In this document: positions 24,390 through 35,500 of the stretch, piece after piece
Layout of the letters: each line of letters opens with the position of its first letter
Position numbering within the stretch: position 1 is the stretch's first letter
Source: Arabidopsis thaliana
Lineage: Eukaryota; Streptophyta; Magnoliopsida; Brassicales; Brassicaceae
Assembly: GCF_000001735.4 (NCBI RefSeq)
Contig: NC_003071.7
Location: forward strand, 11,897,151-11,961,150
DNA length: 64,000 nt
Direction: 5' to 3'
Position numbers and translations under genes: made by a program
The notes under the pieces: generated by a model
What the model was told of the DNA's origin: nothing
What the model saw: only the letters and a program-made list of their open reading frames with translations
Databases searched by the model: none

Positions 24390-26752
24390 TCAACCCACAA
24401 AGTCATGAAACATTTGGCTTCCAGTTCCAAACTGATGATCCTGAGTCTGCGTTTGGATAACATTGTCCACACCACGCCTAAGCTCTAACGTGAGTGACAC
24501 GTTCCCTCTATTGAACCCCACCATGTCCATGTACTCTAACCTCGACCGTTTTGTCCCGGAGAGGCCCGTTAGCGTTTGTTCATGGCTCGGACTGCTAACA
24601 GTATTCGGTCTATTTGATGGCTCAATGTTGTGACTAGTATCTGCATTTTTAATTGCTTTGGTCTCAAGTGTGTGTATTTCTTCCACCATAGGTTTCCATA
24701 ATCGCACACGGGCGTTTATGAACCAATTTGATACCTTTAAAAAAAAACACGAAACCAAGTCAGCAAATCTTGTCAAAAACCAAACCTAAAATTAGGTGAA
24801 GTCTATACTAAAGAGTTTTTGCATGTGAGGATAATGAGACGCTCTTTGTCCTGACATGGTTCATGGTGGAAATGTTTGAAAAAAGTTAATCTTCTATTTA
24901 CACGTAGAACAATTTCAGTTTTTAGTTACACATGCACTTGTCTTTCATAAAATCTAGACTAATTCTATATATGCATGCTTTACTTTAACATATAAGATTG
25001 ATGTTATTTGAGAGTAAGAAATTCTAAAACCATTAGGTTATTGTCCCATCAACATGCTTTAAACCAATAGAAGAAAACAGGACCGGCCAAGAGCAATAAT
25101 TCAAGAGACAAGCATATTTAAAAGTTTCACCAAACAAAGAATTACATAATTGAGCTACCTGGTTACGAGAGAGACCAGTTTGAGTGGCTAGCATCTGCTT
25201 ATCAGAATCAGTGGGGTACCTAATAACAGTATTAGCAATAAAGGATATGAGAAATCACATCAAAACATCATATCAAATAAAATCAAATTACATCAAAAAA
25301 ATTGTGAGGCTTTACGGATGAAGAAAATGGTCAAAGAGCCATGCTCTAAGAACAGCCACTGCACGTTCGGGCAATCCCCTTTGAGGCCTCCAGATATGTT
25401 GTTGTTGAGATTCAAACCCGACATTGTTACCAATCAAAGATCTTTGCCTCTTTTGGAATCGGTTGTTGTTGTTACCGTTTGATGAGTGACTTGAGATTTG
25501 CTTCACATGTTCAGCTATTGCGGTTCTAAGGGCCTTGAAACTTCGTGAAGTCCGTTTGAGAGCCAACGAGATATACGGTGTTGCGGTGTTTAGACCAGCC
25601 ACTGTATTGAAGGAAGACATAACTGTTTGCAACTGATGATTATATAGTTTGTACCACTTGCAAACCTTTTCAATGTCACAAGTTATAACATGTTAGTTTT
25701 GTAACGAATCTATAGATTAAAACATGACTGTGTAAGAATATAGTTTCACAAACCTCTTCTTGCAGAAAGAGAAGTTTTGCTTTCTTTAGTCTATTCTTGG
25801 GTTCTAATGGCTCAGAAGAACTACTAAACCCTGACAAGTTATCATCATCATCATCATCATCCTCCATGGAAGTAGATTCACTTCTACTAATAATCTTTGA
25901 AGCATAAGAGATACAAAACTCTTCTAACATTTTCTGAGCCGGCTCCAAGAACCTCGAACTCTTCAGTATCGATGCATATCCCGTGAAAGGCCCGAGTGGG
26001 CCGTGAATATTCATTGTTGACAAAACAGCTGCATTTCCAACGTCTCTAGATGGAGGGATATCAGACAAAAGTGAGAGTGGAAAGCCTTTCTTACTATTAG
26101 TATGAGAAGTGGCAGTAACATTCACTGGTCCGTGGTTCCAGTTGCTTGCATTGTGCGCAACTGATTGATTCTCCAAACTTGGGAGAAACGAAAATTCTCC
26201 TCGGTAACTTCCAGAAGAAGAACCTTGATCATAACTGCTCCTTAAAATCTCATTACCAGTACCCGAACAAGCCACCGTTACACAACCCTTTTGATTATCG
26301 TCTAGACAAGAAACTTCACTTCTCCTAATCATGCTAGACTGAGGAATAGAGTCCCGGCCGACATAAAGAGGACGGTCCAATATTTGGTTTCGAGAACTGA
26401 AATGATCGGACAACAAATCTGCAACGTTGTTTGGCCTAATACCAGCCTGATCATATCCGTGATTCACGGTACTAGGTTGTGACAAATCACTGATTCTCCA
26501 ATTACTAGGGCCTTGTGGGTCTCTATGTATCGACTGAGGCATGTTCATAAAGGTTGCGGCAGAATCTTGATACAAATCGGTTTGAACCGGTACGGAAATC
26601 TGGTTCTGTAAGATACCAATCAAATCAAGGTTGTTGGGAATTCTGATGTTCTGATGCTGCTGCTGAGTCCAAGTGTTGGGAAAATCATTCATTTGCTCAA
26701 CTCTAAACTTATCTCTTCGGATTTGTTGAAAATCTGGTTTTATCATATCCAT
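24390..26752 (-). CDS. BLH8: BEL1-like homeodomain transcription factor 8 (POUND-FOOLISH)
   Basis: Four exons (26752-25754, 25665-25316, 25219-25159, 24734-24390) give 584 residues from [20 protein letters not shown] box ([14 protein letters not shown]) lies near 270, followed by an Asp/acidic run. The BELL domain ([19 protein letters not shown] onward) has a long helical segment used for KNOX pairing. The TALE homeodomain ([20 protein letters not shown]) has the PYP loop insertion and the recognition helix [17 protein letters not shown]-terminal VSLTLEL resembles the ZIBEL motif. The 61-nt third exon is the typical BELL-gene size. Family role: with PENNYWISE it partners KNOX proteins such as STM in the shoot meristem and is needed for the floral transition. 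A leader intron runs from about 27441 to 26763. Confidence 0.95.
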
Positions 26753-28234
26753 CTTTATGTACCTTTTGATATTCTATCATAAGAAATTACCAACAAATTA
26801 AATATGCATGAGTTCCATATATATAGCAAATTAATTAATAAACATCTGTAAATTGGAAGAGGTTTTTTTTATGATCACAGAAACTACAAAAGCGAGTTGT
26901 ATGAATGGAATAATCGTTAGACTGTTCAAAAAAAATGAAATTCTTACTAACATGAACTTAAAGATCCAAAATTAAAACCAGTTTACAAGAACATAAAGAT
27001 TCATGCGACAGGGACCTTTTAGCTAACATAATATATGCATTAATTTCTATATAACCAACAACAATAACAACAAAAGAACGACGACCTTTAATTAAATTTC
27101 CAAATGAAAAACTACAAAAAAAACAGGGAAAACACGAAATGAGAGATGGACGAAGTAAAAACACCCAGAAAATAATACTTTTTATATAAGAACAAAACCC
27201 TAGGAAACTTCAAGAACAACAAAGAGAAGAAGAACAAGAAAACAAAAAATAAGGTGTGAGAATATAACTAGTATTCGGATTTAAATTTGGTAATATATAT
27301 CATAATCGTCAAGATTTCAATTTGGAACTATAAGTACCATGAGCAAAACAAATACTCGCGAGGAGAAACAAAATGAATAAGGTAAGTGGAAGTGATAAAG
27401 ACAGATAGATCTCAGAAGAAAAAAGGGAACACAACACATACCGATCGGAAGGTGGCCGGAAAAATCGTCGGAGCTCCGGTGGTGAGTTTAGATATGTATG
27501 TAAACCGACCGTGGGAGATAGAGAGAGAGACTGAGAGAGACTGAGAGAGAATAATGATTGCGTAAAGCCGTAAAATCTGTAATGGTTTTTTTCTTGACGT
27601 ATTAAGGTGGGTTTTATCAGTCTTTCTATTACACGGTACTGTACTTACTCTCTTAAAAATCTATTTTGTCGGTTTTTTTCCACGAAAATTATTTTCTTCT
27701 TTAAACTGATACACATGTATCAATATCCAAATGAAACACATTTTTATACAAATTGAAACATGCAATAAACTACGGAATATCTAAAAAACAATAAAATTAA
27801 CGGCCCTAAAATTAATTTTAACTAAATTCTTTAATAAAATAAAATAAAATCATAAGTCTATAAAGTATTAGTTATTTTATGGTAGTTTAATGGTTAATAA
27901 TTGTTTTTTCATATAGAACATAGGAATGTGGTTAAATTTCAGAATTTTAATACACTTTTAACTTAATTATTTGTTTATATGAGGCACTTTAAGTTTTAGA
28001 AAACTATAAACACATATGCAAAACATCAAACCAAATTATGTTTTTGCATGTCTTTTGTTGCATGCTCTATATATCCTAACTATTTTTGCTTAGTAGTCCA
28101 CTAAATTGTTTCGTTTCAATCACAACCACTCAAGAAAATAATTACAATAGATTACTAAAACAAGTTAACAACAGTGTTATTTATTTACTCTTTTTGTCGT
28201 AATGCTTTAAATTACATGTCTCTTTCTTTTCATC

Positions 28235-28280
28235 GGACAACTGTTAGTGTGTTTTTTTGTACATCAGGACAACTGTTAGT
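28235..28280. repeat. Poly(T) micro-insertion with 14-bp direct repeats
   Basis: GGACAACTGTTAGT at 28235-28248 is exactly repeated at 28267-28280, separated by 18 bases (GTG, a T-run, GTACATCA). Read on the minus strand this is a short body TGATGTAC, then poly(A), between target duplications. Confidence 0.65.
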
Positions 28281-28905
28281 TTACTCATGTTTTCTACATT
28301 GTACATTTTGGCAGTCAATTTTACGGCACGGTTTCCATTAAAGATATGGACGTCATCTTATGGTAAGCTGCATCTTTTGAGGAATAATACATGTAGACGT
28401 CCCTATTTATAATTTTTGTGTTACGTAACTTCCCTTTTGTTATTAATTAAGTGTGTTTATTTGGTCAATTCACTCAATCAAATCAAACCCAACGCCAAAC
28501 TGCAACTATTTATGTGATTGACGCTTCAGAGTTGAAACTGCCACTTTTGTCAGATTTATTATCTCACTTCCCAACTTTTCTTTTCCGTAACTAGTGAATT
28601 TATTCATGGGAAACTAATTTAATGCATGGTATATGATGCGTACAACAAGCAATACTTATATGAAAAAAGATTTAGAAACAAATTGTATTGGCTTAACTAA
28701 ATCAATTAATCATGTAGCAATTAGGTGATTTGGAGTCTATTCTCTGTTTAGAAAAGTAGTAACTGTTGTCTTTATGAGAGTTTCTGTTTTACTTAGCGGG
28801 TAAATCTACTCTAAGCTAGGTGTTTTCATCCACTTAACATGTATTTTATAATCTCATGGTTTTCACAAGTCTTAAATTGTACTTATTAGTTTGGTCTAAA
28901 TATTA

Positions 28906-29134
28906 CTCCCTTTGTTTCATTATATTGGATGTTTTAGGGATTTTATTTTGTTTCAGATTATAAGATGTTTTACAAGTTTAAATTTAAATTTAATTTGACT
29001 ATTTGTGACTATTTATATTTTGCAGTTTTCATTATCATTTTTTTTAACAAAATCTAAATACTATTTTTTATATACAAAATGACCTAATATGTATCCATTT
29101 ACCTTAAACCTCTTATATTTTAAAACAGAGTGAG
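28906..29134. mobile_element. Stowaway-like (Tc1/mariner) MITE, TA target
   Basis: 229 bp. The 5' end is CTCCCTTTGTTTCATTAT and the 3' end is the imperfect inverse TTTTAAAACAGAGTGAG, each directly flanked by TA. The terminal inverted repeats extend roughly 30 bp with mismatches. The interior is AT-rich and non-coding. Confidence 0.75.
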
Positions 29135-29213
29135 TACATTCAGTAAGAGAATGGATAAAAACGAATTTGGAATACACAAACTATAAAAGTTTCTTGAGTA
29201 CTGTTTCTATTAT

Positions 29214-29452
29214 TGGGCCATAAACAGTGAGACAAACAGGCCCATAGAAGTAGGTGAAAAAGGCTTATTAAGATCAACGGTTCTCTCGTTACGAATGCAA
29301 AGAATCTTCTGGATCCTTTTTCTCTCAGCTACTCTCTCCATTTATCTAATAAACCCTAACCCCTCCTCCCACACTATTCGTTTACACTAACCACTTCCTT
29401 ATCCACACCAATCCAGAACGTTCCTCAAAAAGCTCCCTCCTTTTCTCTCAAA
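29214..29452 (+). promoter_or_regulatory. CPN60A promoter: paired site II elements and telo-box
   Basis: TGGGCC at 29214-29219 and GGCCCA at 29239-29244 form an inverted pair of site II (TCP-type) elements. A telo-box AAACCCTAA lies at 29351-29359, about 94 bp before the ATG, followed by a pyrimidine-rich leader. This combination is common in plant housekeeping and organelle-protein genes active in dividing cells. Confidence 0.6.
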
Positions 29453-32034
29453 ATGGCGTCTGCAAACGCTCTCTCTTCCGCCTCCGTCCTCTGTTCTTCC
29501 CGTCAGGTACAAAGTTTGTTCCTTTTTACCTTCCTTAGCTACTTACTAAAGAAGAAAATGAATCATCTTTCATTACTTTGTTTTGATTGGATTTGACCCT
29601 TCAGTGTTATCTATTTTCAAAAACCTTTCTCTATCTGGTTTATTGGGTTTTTGAAGAAAGTGATTGAATTTGACCCTTTAGTTTGTTCTGTTTCAATTCA
29701 ATTGCTTTTCTCTATTTGGTTTCTGGGTTGGTGAGAAAAGGTTAATTTTTATGGGAATTAGAAGAAACTGATTGAGATTAATGTTAATGAATCTGCTTTA
29801 TTGATGTTGTGGGTATACAGAGTAAGTTGGGAGGAGGAAATCAGCAGCAAGGTCAGAGAGTTAGCTACAACAAGAGGACAATCAGACGTTTTAGTGTTAG
29901 AGCTAATGTAAAGGAAATAGCTTTTGACCAGCACTCTAGAGCTGCTCTACAAGCTGGTATTGATAAGCTTGCTGATTGTGTTGGTCTCACTCTTGGCCCT
30001 AGAGGTATTTGTTAATATTAGTAGCTCCTTTACTCTTTCCATCTTCATCTGTGTTATTTATCTTTCGACTTATCTTGGTGTTTTCATTTGTTATTCTTAA
30101 GGGAGGAATGTTGTGTTGGATGAATTTGGAAGTCCTAAGGTTGTGAATGATGGAGTCACCATTGCTAGAGCTATTGAGTTACCTAATGCCATGGAAAATG
30201 CTGGTGCAGCGCTTATTCGTGAGGTTGGTGTAGCTTTGTTATTGTCTCTGTTAATGCTATTTATACGGTGCGGTAATCTGGTGTTGTTATGTGGTAGGTT
30301 GCGAGTAAGACTAATGACTCTGCTGGTGATGGGACAACCACTGCGTCTATCCTTGCTCGGGAGATAATCAAACATGGATTGTTGAGCGTCACTTCTGGTG
30401 CGAATCCCGTTTCACTCAAGAGGGGAATTGATAAGACTGTTCAAGGTCTGATCGAAGAGCTTCAGAAGAAAGCTAGGCCCGTGAAAGGTCGTGATGACAT
30501 CAGAGGTACTAACTTTGCAGTGACCTTCCTTGTGATGCAGCAATGTTTGATTTCTTTTACTGATCAATCTGTTCTTTTTTTTTTTTCCAGCTGTGGCTTC
30601 TATCTCTGCTGGAAATGATGACCTTATAGGGTCAATGATTGCTGATGCCATCGACAAAGTTGGACCTGATGGTGTTTTGTCCATTGAATCTTCATCTTCT
30701 TTTGAGACCACGGTCGAAGTTGAAGAAGGGATGGAGGTATGAGTTTTTTTGTCTTGCTTCTCTTCAACTGTAATTTTATTCACCATTCATTGCCAATGAC
30801 TAACTTGATTATTTACAGATTGACAGAGGTTACATCTCGCCTCAGTTTGTTACAAACCCTGAGAAACTACTAGCTGAGTTTGAGAATGCTAGGGTATTGA
30901 TCACTGATCAGAAGATCACTGCGATCAAAGACATCATCCCTATTTTGGAGAAGACCACTCAGCTTCGTGCTCCGTTGTTGATTATTGCAGAGGATGTTAC
31001 TGGTGAAGCCTTAGCTACCCTTGTCGTGAACAAGCTTCGTGGTGTCCTCAATGTTGTTGCCGTTAAAGCGCCAGGATTTGGAGAAAGAAGAAAAGCCATG
31101 CTTCAAGATATTGCAATCTTGACAGGTATATGCAGATTTCGCGTGCGTTTAGTACTTTTACTTTCTCTCTGTTATGGTCTAAACTTTTTATCATTTTGTA
31201 TGTTTTTCAGGAGCTGAGTACCTAGCCATGGACATGAGCTTACTGGTTGAAAACGCAACCATAGATCAATTGGGTATTGCCCGAAAAGTCACGATTAGCA
31301 AAGATTCGACTACCCTCATTGCAGATGCAGCTTCCAAGGACGAATTACAAGCTCGGATTGCTCAGCTGAAGAAAGAACTATTCGAGACTGATTCTGTGTA
31401 TGACTCAGAGAAGCTCGCTGAGAGAATTGCGAAGCTATCTGGAGGTGTTGCTGTCATTAAAGTCGGAGCAGCAACTGAAACTGAGCTTGAGGACCGTAAG
31501 CTTCGTATCGAGGATGCAAAGAACGCAACATTTGCTGCTATCGAGGAAGGCATAGTTCCAGGTGGTGGTGCTGCTTTGGTGCATCTCTCCACTGTTATTC
31601 CCGCCATTAAGGAGACTTTTGAGGATGCTGATGAACGTTTGGGAGCTGACATAGTACAAAAGGTAGCATTTAGTTTTTCGGTTCAGTATTTGTTCTGTAA
31701 CCAATTGTGACTAGTTATCTTATAAGGGTTTATGTTTTGAGTTCAGGCATTGCTGTCACCAGCTGCTCTTATTGCTCAGAACGCTGGAGTTGAAGGAGAA
31801 GTTGTTGTGGAAAAGATTATGTTCAGCGATTGGGAGAATGGGTACAACGCAATGACTGATACATATGAGAATCTGTTCGAAGCTGGAGTGATTGATCCGG
31901 CTAAAGTGACAAGATGTGCGCTACAGAACGCTGCTTCCGTAGCAGGAATGGTACTGACCACTCAGGCCATTGTTGTTGACAAACCGAAACCCAAGGCTCC
32001 TGCTGCTGCTGCTCCTGAGGGTCTCATGGTGTAA
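29453..32034 (+). CDS. CPN60A: Plastid chaperonin 60 subunit alpha
   Basis: Eight exons (29453-29506, 29821-30004, 30102-30223, 30298-30505, 30591-30736, 30819-31125, 31211-31662, 31747-32034) give 586 residues. The first about 45 residues are a Ser/Arg-rich plastid transit peptide ending near [14 protein letters not shown]. GroEL landmarks follow: [45 protein letters not shown] (ATP site), [16 protein letters not shown] (apical domain) and [12 protein letters not shown]. The tail ends PEGLMV without the bacterial GGM repeat, as in plant Cpn60 alpha. The protein forms mixed alpha/beta 14-mers in the stroma that fold Rubisco large subunit and other clients. Loss of this gene (schlepperless, At2g28000) arrests embryos. 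Site II and telo-box elements lie upstream. Confidence 0.97.
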
Positions 32035-32302
32035 TCAAAACACAACATCTTATCATCACAATGGCATCTTTGTCTTTTTGCACATTTGTCATCCCCATTT
32101 ATCTGCAATGTTTTTCTTTTTTGGGGGAATATGAGTAGTTTGTTAACAGTATCGAGAAATAATTATCATCTTTTTTGTCCAATGGAAATTGCAGAAAATG
32201 GTTATGTATGCGACCAAACATTTTATATGTAGCGAGAGTAGTTTAGCAGAACAATAAGCAAATATGCGTACAAACTGAATAATGTTCCAACTTACTATAC
32301 TA

Positions 32303-32551
32303 TTAAACTAGGAGGGAACAATGTTTTTTCATGCCTTTACTAGTTTTCTCATAAAACTTGATCTGGATATTGCACTTCGATGATCTACGAACCATTAGCA
32401 GATCTCCGGTGATTCGATACTTCTCCTTGTCGTTTATTGCACAGGCACGAACTTTGACAAGCACAAGACATGACAGTTTCTCTATGAAATGTCTCATTTC
32501 CTCTAGCTCTTCAATTGTTCCTTCATATTCAGTTATCTTCAATACTTTCAC
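32303..32551 (-). pseudogene. FBD-domain fragment of an F-box/LRR protein
   Basis: The minus-strand translation gives VKVLKITEYEGTIEELEEM, then RHFIEKLSCLVLVKVRACA, then DLLMV and SSKCNIQIKF. This is the C-terminal FBD domain of plant F-box/LRR proteins. The frame at the 5' side is not a normal start (GTG at 32549-32551, with a stop in the adjacent frame), and no F-box or LRR was found nearby. Confidence 0.7.
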
Positions 32552-32812
32552 AGGACATCACAATCCATATATTCTTGTAAAGTTAAGTATATATACAGGG
32601 AGATCAGACTCGTTGGAACCACTCGTACTTTGACTTGGAACTGCTCCAAAACTAAAAGAATTTTTGGTAGATGATTATGTATGTATCCTTCTCTTCCTCC
32701 TCTTCTTGTTCTAGCTTTGATGGACTAAAATACTAGTCAAAATTTTGCTTAATATATACCCCTTATTGCTTCTCAGAGATATATCTACAAAACCGAGGAT
32801 CTTCCATTTTGA

Positions 32813-33052
32813 TGGAATCAACCGAGTCTTGTTCCCGGATGCTTGTCATCGCAGCTAGAGATATTCGAGTGGAAAGGATATAGAGATAGAGTAGAAGGGG
32901 AAAAATTCTTGACATACATTTTAGCCAACTCTAAGCGTTTAAAGACCGCAACAATCTCTCTGCCCTTCGATCTTGAAGATCAAGAGGTGATCATCGAGGA
33001 GTTGAAAGATATTCCTAGGGTTTCAACAACATCTCACCTTTTGTTCATATGA
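32813..33052 (+). pseudogene. FBD-domain fragment, opposite orientation
   Basis: From 32813 the plus strand reads WNQPSLVPGCLSSQLEIFEW, then YILANSKRLKTATISL, and ends IPRVSTTSHLLFI with a stop. This is a standard FBD C-terminus. An in-frame TGA sits immediately upstream, so no intact gene exists. It is divergent from the minus-strand FBD relic at 32303-32551. Confidence 0.75.
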
Positions 33053-33428
33053 AAATTCTATGGAAGCTTGGCGAATGGGCAAGCTTAGACTACTTATCTG
33101 CTATTATATGTTTTAATCAACTTGCAAAGATTAGTAACATAAAAAAAAATATTAAGAATTCTAGACAAGTTAGACTACTTCCTACAAACGTGTAGTGGAA
33201 GGTGCTAATATTTGCCAATACAACATTAATAAGAATCTTTAAGAAACCAATCCATGCCTAGAAATATAAATTTCAACTCAAGCGCCTAAGCAACTTCGCA
33301 TATTATTCATTAAAAATTTAAAACTTTATTGATAGGACATAGATAAATAACAAACTGAAGTTAACCAAACAAACTGAAGTTGAAAATAATAATAAAGATA
33401 GAAAAGAGACTCTCTAGGGTTTGTTTCT
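33053..33428. other. Intergenic DNA downstream of aspartic protease 1
   Basis: AT-rich 3' flank of the first aspartic protease. The last about 80 bases before the stop codon are shared with the other two proteases, showing that the duplicated unit includes some 3' flank. Confidence 0.5.
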
Positions 33429-34619
33429 TCAATTCCACAATGCAGAACAATTGGTGGGACTGAAAGAAACCAGAAGTGAAGAAGAATCATAACCCACCAA
33501 GAAATTGTTCTGTGCTCTGTTCCCAAAGATAGCTTCTTGTGTTGGACTATTACATATAATAGCCAGACAAAAAACTCCTCCGTTATTCGATTCCATATAC
33601 ATATTGTACTTATCCAAGACAAGATCAACACCGCCAGAAAAATGCATTGTGATCACCGGAAAGATATCTATGGTGTCCGAGTTGTAGCAAAGCATGTCAT
33701 TGCCGGTCGGGTCAGCTGCTCGAACCGCTGTCACAACGTGTTCCACTGCCTGTCTTACTAGATTGCAGTAGCTCACTGGAAAGTACGTGAGAGTGGTTCC
33801 AGAGTCTATAACTATGTTCCCTTCTAAGGCATGAAACGTTGTCCCCATTGTCTCAATGCGGGTGTTCCCAACGCTGACCGCGTCTAGGTTTAGGTAATAG
33901 AAACCTGGTTTCGCCGTCGTCATAAACATAGTGGTTGATACAACCCCATCTCCTGCCACAATAGCATTCGCTCCAAAATTGATCTTACTAGTTCCTTGAC
34001 CAGAAAAGCAGTAAGACATCAAACCTGGGTACTCACCGCCCATCTGAGTGATGAGCGATGAAGGTCCCCAGTTTAGACCAACCATGCCCGAAAAACTAGG
34101 TTTAAACCATGAGTTGTTGTGGCCACAACCAATAATGGTTTCAGGCATCACAAAGGGTTCCCCTGAAGTGGAGTGGAGTGTGATTGTCTCGGTTGCTAAG
34201 GTTCCCATGGTGTAGGTATGGTCGAAGTAATCTACCTCGTAAGGACAAGAGTGGCCATCGCATCTTTTCTCCTTGAAGGTTGAGGATTTCGAAGGGTCGA
34301 ATATAGGAGCGTTTTGTTCGTAGCAGTGAACACAAGGCAAACATTGTGTCCATGTGATCTCGCTTCCAGTGTCTATGATAGCTTGGATCTCGAAAGGAGG
34401 AGTACCGACTTGTAGTTTCATTAGATACACGGAGTTATCAAAGACGGTATTAGCGTAAGGTGATGATCCGGACTGAGTATTAGAGACTCGAGAAGAAGCA
34501 TTGGAGCGACGGTGGATCAAGTCCATGGTGAAGCCGTGAGGTGGTGAGGCTGTGGTCGTGAAGAGAAAACATAAACTGATTTGAAGAAAAAGAACGATTA
34601 TTGTGGTTGCAAGAGACAT
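33429..34619 (-). CDS. Aspartic protease, CDR1/nepenthesin-like (copy 1)
   Basis: Intronless, 396 residues from MSLATTIIVLFLQ. An upstream in-frame ATG at 34670 would add 17 residues, but a short insertion breaks that frame in copy 2, and the shorter start gives a clean signal peptide (hydrophobic residues 4-22). Pepsin-family (A1B) features: first active site DTGS near 83-86 in AIIDTGSEITWTQC, second DSGT near 272-275 in IVIDSGTTLTYFP, and the Cys-rich insert after the first (CLPCVHCYEQNAPIFDP) typical of nepenthesins. It is probably a secreted endopeptidase; CDR1 itself acts in apoplastic defence signalling, but no substrate can be inferred. It matches my memory of At2g28010. Confidence 0.92.
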   Translation of the reverse strand: MSLATTIIVLFLQISLCFLFTTTASPPHGFTMDLIHRRSNASSRVSNTQSGSSPYANTVFDNSVYLMKLQVGTPPFEIQAIIDTGSEITWTQCLPCVHCYEQNAPIFDPSKSSTFKEKRCDGHSCPYEVDYFDHTYTMGTLATETITLHSTSGEPFVMPETIIGCGHNNSWFKPSFSGMVGLNWGPSSLITQMGGEYPGLMSYCFSGQGTSKINFGANAIVAGDGVVSTTMFMTTAKPGFYYLNLDAVSVGNTRIETMGTTFHALEGNIVIDSGTTLTYFPVSYCNLVRQAVEHVVTAVRAADPTGNDMLCYNSDTIDIFPVITMHFSGGVDLVLDKYNMYMESNNGGVFCLAIICNSPTQEAIFGNRAQNNFLVGYDSSSLLVSFSPTNCSALWN

Positions 34620-34867
34620 TGCTATCGAATAATATTTTTGGGTTTTCAGACACAATGCAATGTTCTTCATTCATGCACATATTTATACATGTTAGAGCTT
34701 TTGTCATAATTGTTAATTTTCCAATTTATCAACTTCGTCCAATTTTTGTTATTTCCATTACGTCTTCTAACTTGGGGGAATTTTACATTTTGATACTACT
34801 AAGTTTTATTTTTCTTTCCAGGTTTTACATTCTTTTAGATTTACTTTTTGTATTAATGGAAATTATA

Positions 34868-35130
34868 ATTTTTTATGACCAATTTCGTAAGAAAATTGTA
34901 GAAAACAACTGTTTCTTACCAATTTCGTAGGAAACGGCTGTTTCTTATCATTTTCCTACCAAAATTATTCCTAGCAAATGTTCTGTACAAAATCGAAAGT
35001 GGTAGAAAATTTCCTACGAAAATAAATTGGTAGAAAATTCATTGAAAATTTGGTAAAACAATGGAAAGAAAATTTTGACCGATTTTCTACCAAGATATTC
35101 GTAGAAAAATATTTCTTACTAATTGTTTCC
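34868..35130. repeat. Clustered subterminal-type repeats, possible CACTA relic
   Basis: Within about 260 bases there are repeated words such as TTTCGTAGGAAA, TTTTCCTACCAAAA, GGTAGAAAATTTCCTACGAA and TTTTCTACCAA on both strands. Such density is typical of subterminal regions of CACTA elements. No CACTA terminus was identified here, so the class is uncertain. Confidence 0.35.
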
Positions 35131-35245
35131 TATGAATCTCTAATTAATTAAAAATGTATATAATTAAATTGCTTTCAATAATATATTAATTACGAAAATT
35201 AAATTCAAAATTATAAATAGTCATTATCTATTAATCTGAATAATA

Positions 35246-35500
35246 CTCCATCTGTTCATTTTTGTTTGATTTTCTAAAAAAAATATATGTTTCAAAAGAT
35301 TGATTTTTTAGGTTTTCAATGTAATATTTATTAGTTATTATTAATGAATTGTAAACTTTAACAAAGATGGTTGAATATTATTGGTTTAAAGTTATAGAAA
35401 ATTGTAAACACACAAAAAACAATACATTTAAAATTAACTTTAATATGTTTTTTTAATATGTGTATTTTTCTAAACAATAAAAAAAAAGGAACAGAGGGAG
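35246..35500. mobile_element. Stowaway-like MITE, TA target
   Basis: 255 bp between TA dinucleotides. The 5' end is CTCCATCTGTTCATTTTTG and the 3' end is AAAAGGAACAGAGGGAG, whose reverse complement is CTCCCTCTGTTCCTTTT. The interior is AT-rich and non-coding. Confidence 0.75.

Larger units (their letters stand above)
26753..29213. other. BLH8 leader/promoter and intergenic DNA
   Basis: The BLH8 leader has an intron with donor near 27441 and acceptor near 26763. A GAGA-rich stretch at 27518-27552 lies near its probable transcription start. The rest (27600-29200) is AT-rich and includes one poly(T) micro-insertion and one MITE (listed separately). Confidence 0.55.

Noticed and set aside
30097-31652. 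Antisense open frames over CPN60A
   Set aside because: They are shadows of well-supported chaperonin exons in other frames.
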